Assembly: GCA_022361315.1 (NCBI GenBank)
Contig: JAKSBB010000917.1
Location: forward strand, 1-5,235
Direction of reading: 5' to 3'
From: Desulfobacterales bacterium
GTDB lineage: Bacteria; Desulfobacterota; Desulfobacteria; Desulfobacterales; Desulfobacteraceae
Length of the DNA stretch: 5,235 bases
In this document: one piece after another, positions 4,652 to 5,235 of the stretch
Layout of the letters: every line of letters starts with the position of its first letter
Position numbering within the stretch: position 1 is the stretch's first letter
The notes under the pieces: model-generated
The model's database searches: none
What the model was told of the DNA's origin: nothing
Seen by the model: the letters and a program-made list of their open reading frames with translations, nothing else
Program-made: the position numbers and the translations under genes

Positions 4652-5235
4652 ATGGGAACAGCAACGCATCACCCACTCCCTGGCAAAATCCATAACGAGA
4701 AAACCCATATAATAGGTGCTGACCGCGGACTTGCCGCCGTAATGGAACAGGTGGGCCGGGTGGCCCGTACGGACACCCACGTGCTGCTGCTGGGGGAAAC
4801 CGGTGTCGGCAAAGGCCTGATTGCCTCCCTGATTCACAGCGAATCTGTCCGCCGCAGCGGCCCTTTTGTGGCGGTCAACTGCGGGGCCATTCCCGAAACC
4901 CTGATGGACAGTGAGTTGTTCGGCCATGAAAAGGGGGCGTTCACCGGGGCTATGTCCCGGAAAATCGGGCGGTTTGAACGGGCGGACAGGGGGACCATTT
5001 TCCTGGATGAGGTGGGAGAACTTCCCCTGCCTGCCCAGGTGCGCCTGCTCAATGTCCTCCAGAACCGTGAGATCGAACGGGTGGGAAGCACCTATGCCCT
5101 GCCGGTGAATATTCGTGTCATTTCCGCCACCCACCGGGATCTGGAAACCATGGTGGAAGACAATACCTTTAGAAAGGATCTCTGGTTTCGGCTCAATGTG
5201 TTTCCCATCCTCATTCCGCCCCTGCGCCACCGCAG
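4652..5235 (+). CDS. Sigma-54-dependent AAA+ activator, N-terminal part (runs off the right edge)
   Basis: Bacterial enhancer-binding proteins of this kind hydrolyse ATP to open promoters bound by sigma-54 polymerase. The 194 visible codons reach the ATPase core after only about 20 residues. Visible motifs are Walker A LLGETGVGKG (47-55, Lys54), the sigma-54-contacting loop GAFTGA (95-100), Walker B GTIFLDEVGELP (114-125, Asp119/Glu120), the sensor segment VISATHRDL (156-164) and the arginine-finger segment FRKDLWFRLNVFP (173-185). The residue after the Walker Lys is Gly where Glu is usual. There is no N-terminal receiver, GAF or PAS domain, unlike the PEP-CTERM response regulator PrsR, so the architecture is PspF-like. 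The C-terminal helix-turn-helix is expected beyond the window. The start ATG has AAGGAAGG at 4641-4648. It lies 159 bp after the PEP-CTERM gene on the same strand, which makes that gene a candidate target. Confidence 0.93.
   Translation, partial: MGTATHHPLPGKIHNEKTHIIGADRGLAAVMEQVGRVARTDTHVLLLGETGVGKGLIASLIHSESVRRSGPFVAVNCGAIPETLMDSELFGHEKGAFTGAMSRKIGRFERADRGTIFLDEVGELPLPAQVRLLNVLQNREIERVGSTYALPVNIRVISATHRDLETMVEDNTFRKDLWFRLNVFPILIPPLRHR

Noticed and set aside
4562..5230. 222-codon minus-strand frame
   Set aside because: It is antisense to the sigma-54 activator, which has all the diagnostic AAA+ motifs.
1..5235. tRNA, rRNA, CRISPR array or phage genes
   Set aside because: No cloverleaf, rRNA core motif, regularly spaced repeat-spacer array or phage structural gene is visible anywhere in the window.

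Overview
The window looks like chromosomal DNA from a motile, Gram-negative, exopolysaccharide-producing bacterium, most likely a Desulfobacteraceae-type Desulfobacterota (former deltaproteobacteria). This rests on the flagellin type, a PEP-CTERM protein, a sigma-54 activator, a zinc-finger anti-sigma/ECF pair and moderately GC-rich codon use. The lineage is inferred from protein style; no ribosomal or other marker gene is present.

Layout. Bases 1-445 (minus) hold the N-terminal part of a flagellin gene that runs off the left edge. It has a candidate sigma-28 promoter at 574-601 and a leader with a GC hairpin and three tandem 11-bp repeats. Bases 602-885 hold no convincing gene. Bases 886-1815 (minus) encode a full-length IS481-type transposase relative that keeps its helix-turn-helix but appears to have lost all three catalytic acidic residues. 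Bases 1816-2131 are a 316-bp divergent intergenic region with a perfect 18-bp inverted repeat, scattered GGGGTAA copies and an AT-rich near-palindrome just before the next operon.

Bases 2132-3587 (plus) form a tight three-gene operon: a zf-HC2 membrane anti-sigma factor, a membrane-anchored periplasmic sensor of the CnrX/Spy/ZraP (Metal_resist) type, and an ECF sigma factor. The order matches cnrY-cnrX-cnrH of metal-responsive ECF systems, but the anti-sigma is a different kind of protein. Bases 3713-4492 (plus) encode a very acidic, lysine-free secreted protein with a C-terminal PEP-CTERM sorting signal. Bases 4652-5235 (plus) begin a sigma-54 AAA+ activator that starts directly at the ATPase domain and runs off the right edge.

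How it may work together (inference): the sensor would relieve the anti-sigma factor on envelope or metal stress and free the ECF factor. The adjacent PEP-CTERM gene is a candidate target of that factor, of the downstream sigma-54 activator, or of both. PEP-CTERM proteins are normally processed by exosortase and linked to exopolysaccharide or biofilm formation. The dead-transposase gene and the repeat-rich divergent region suggest a domesticated DNA-binding protein beside possible binding sites.
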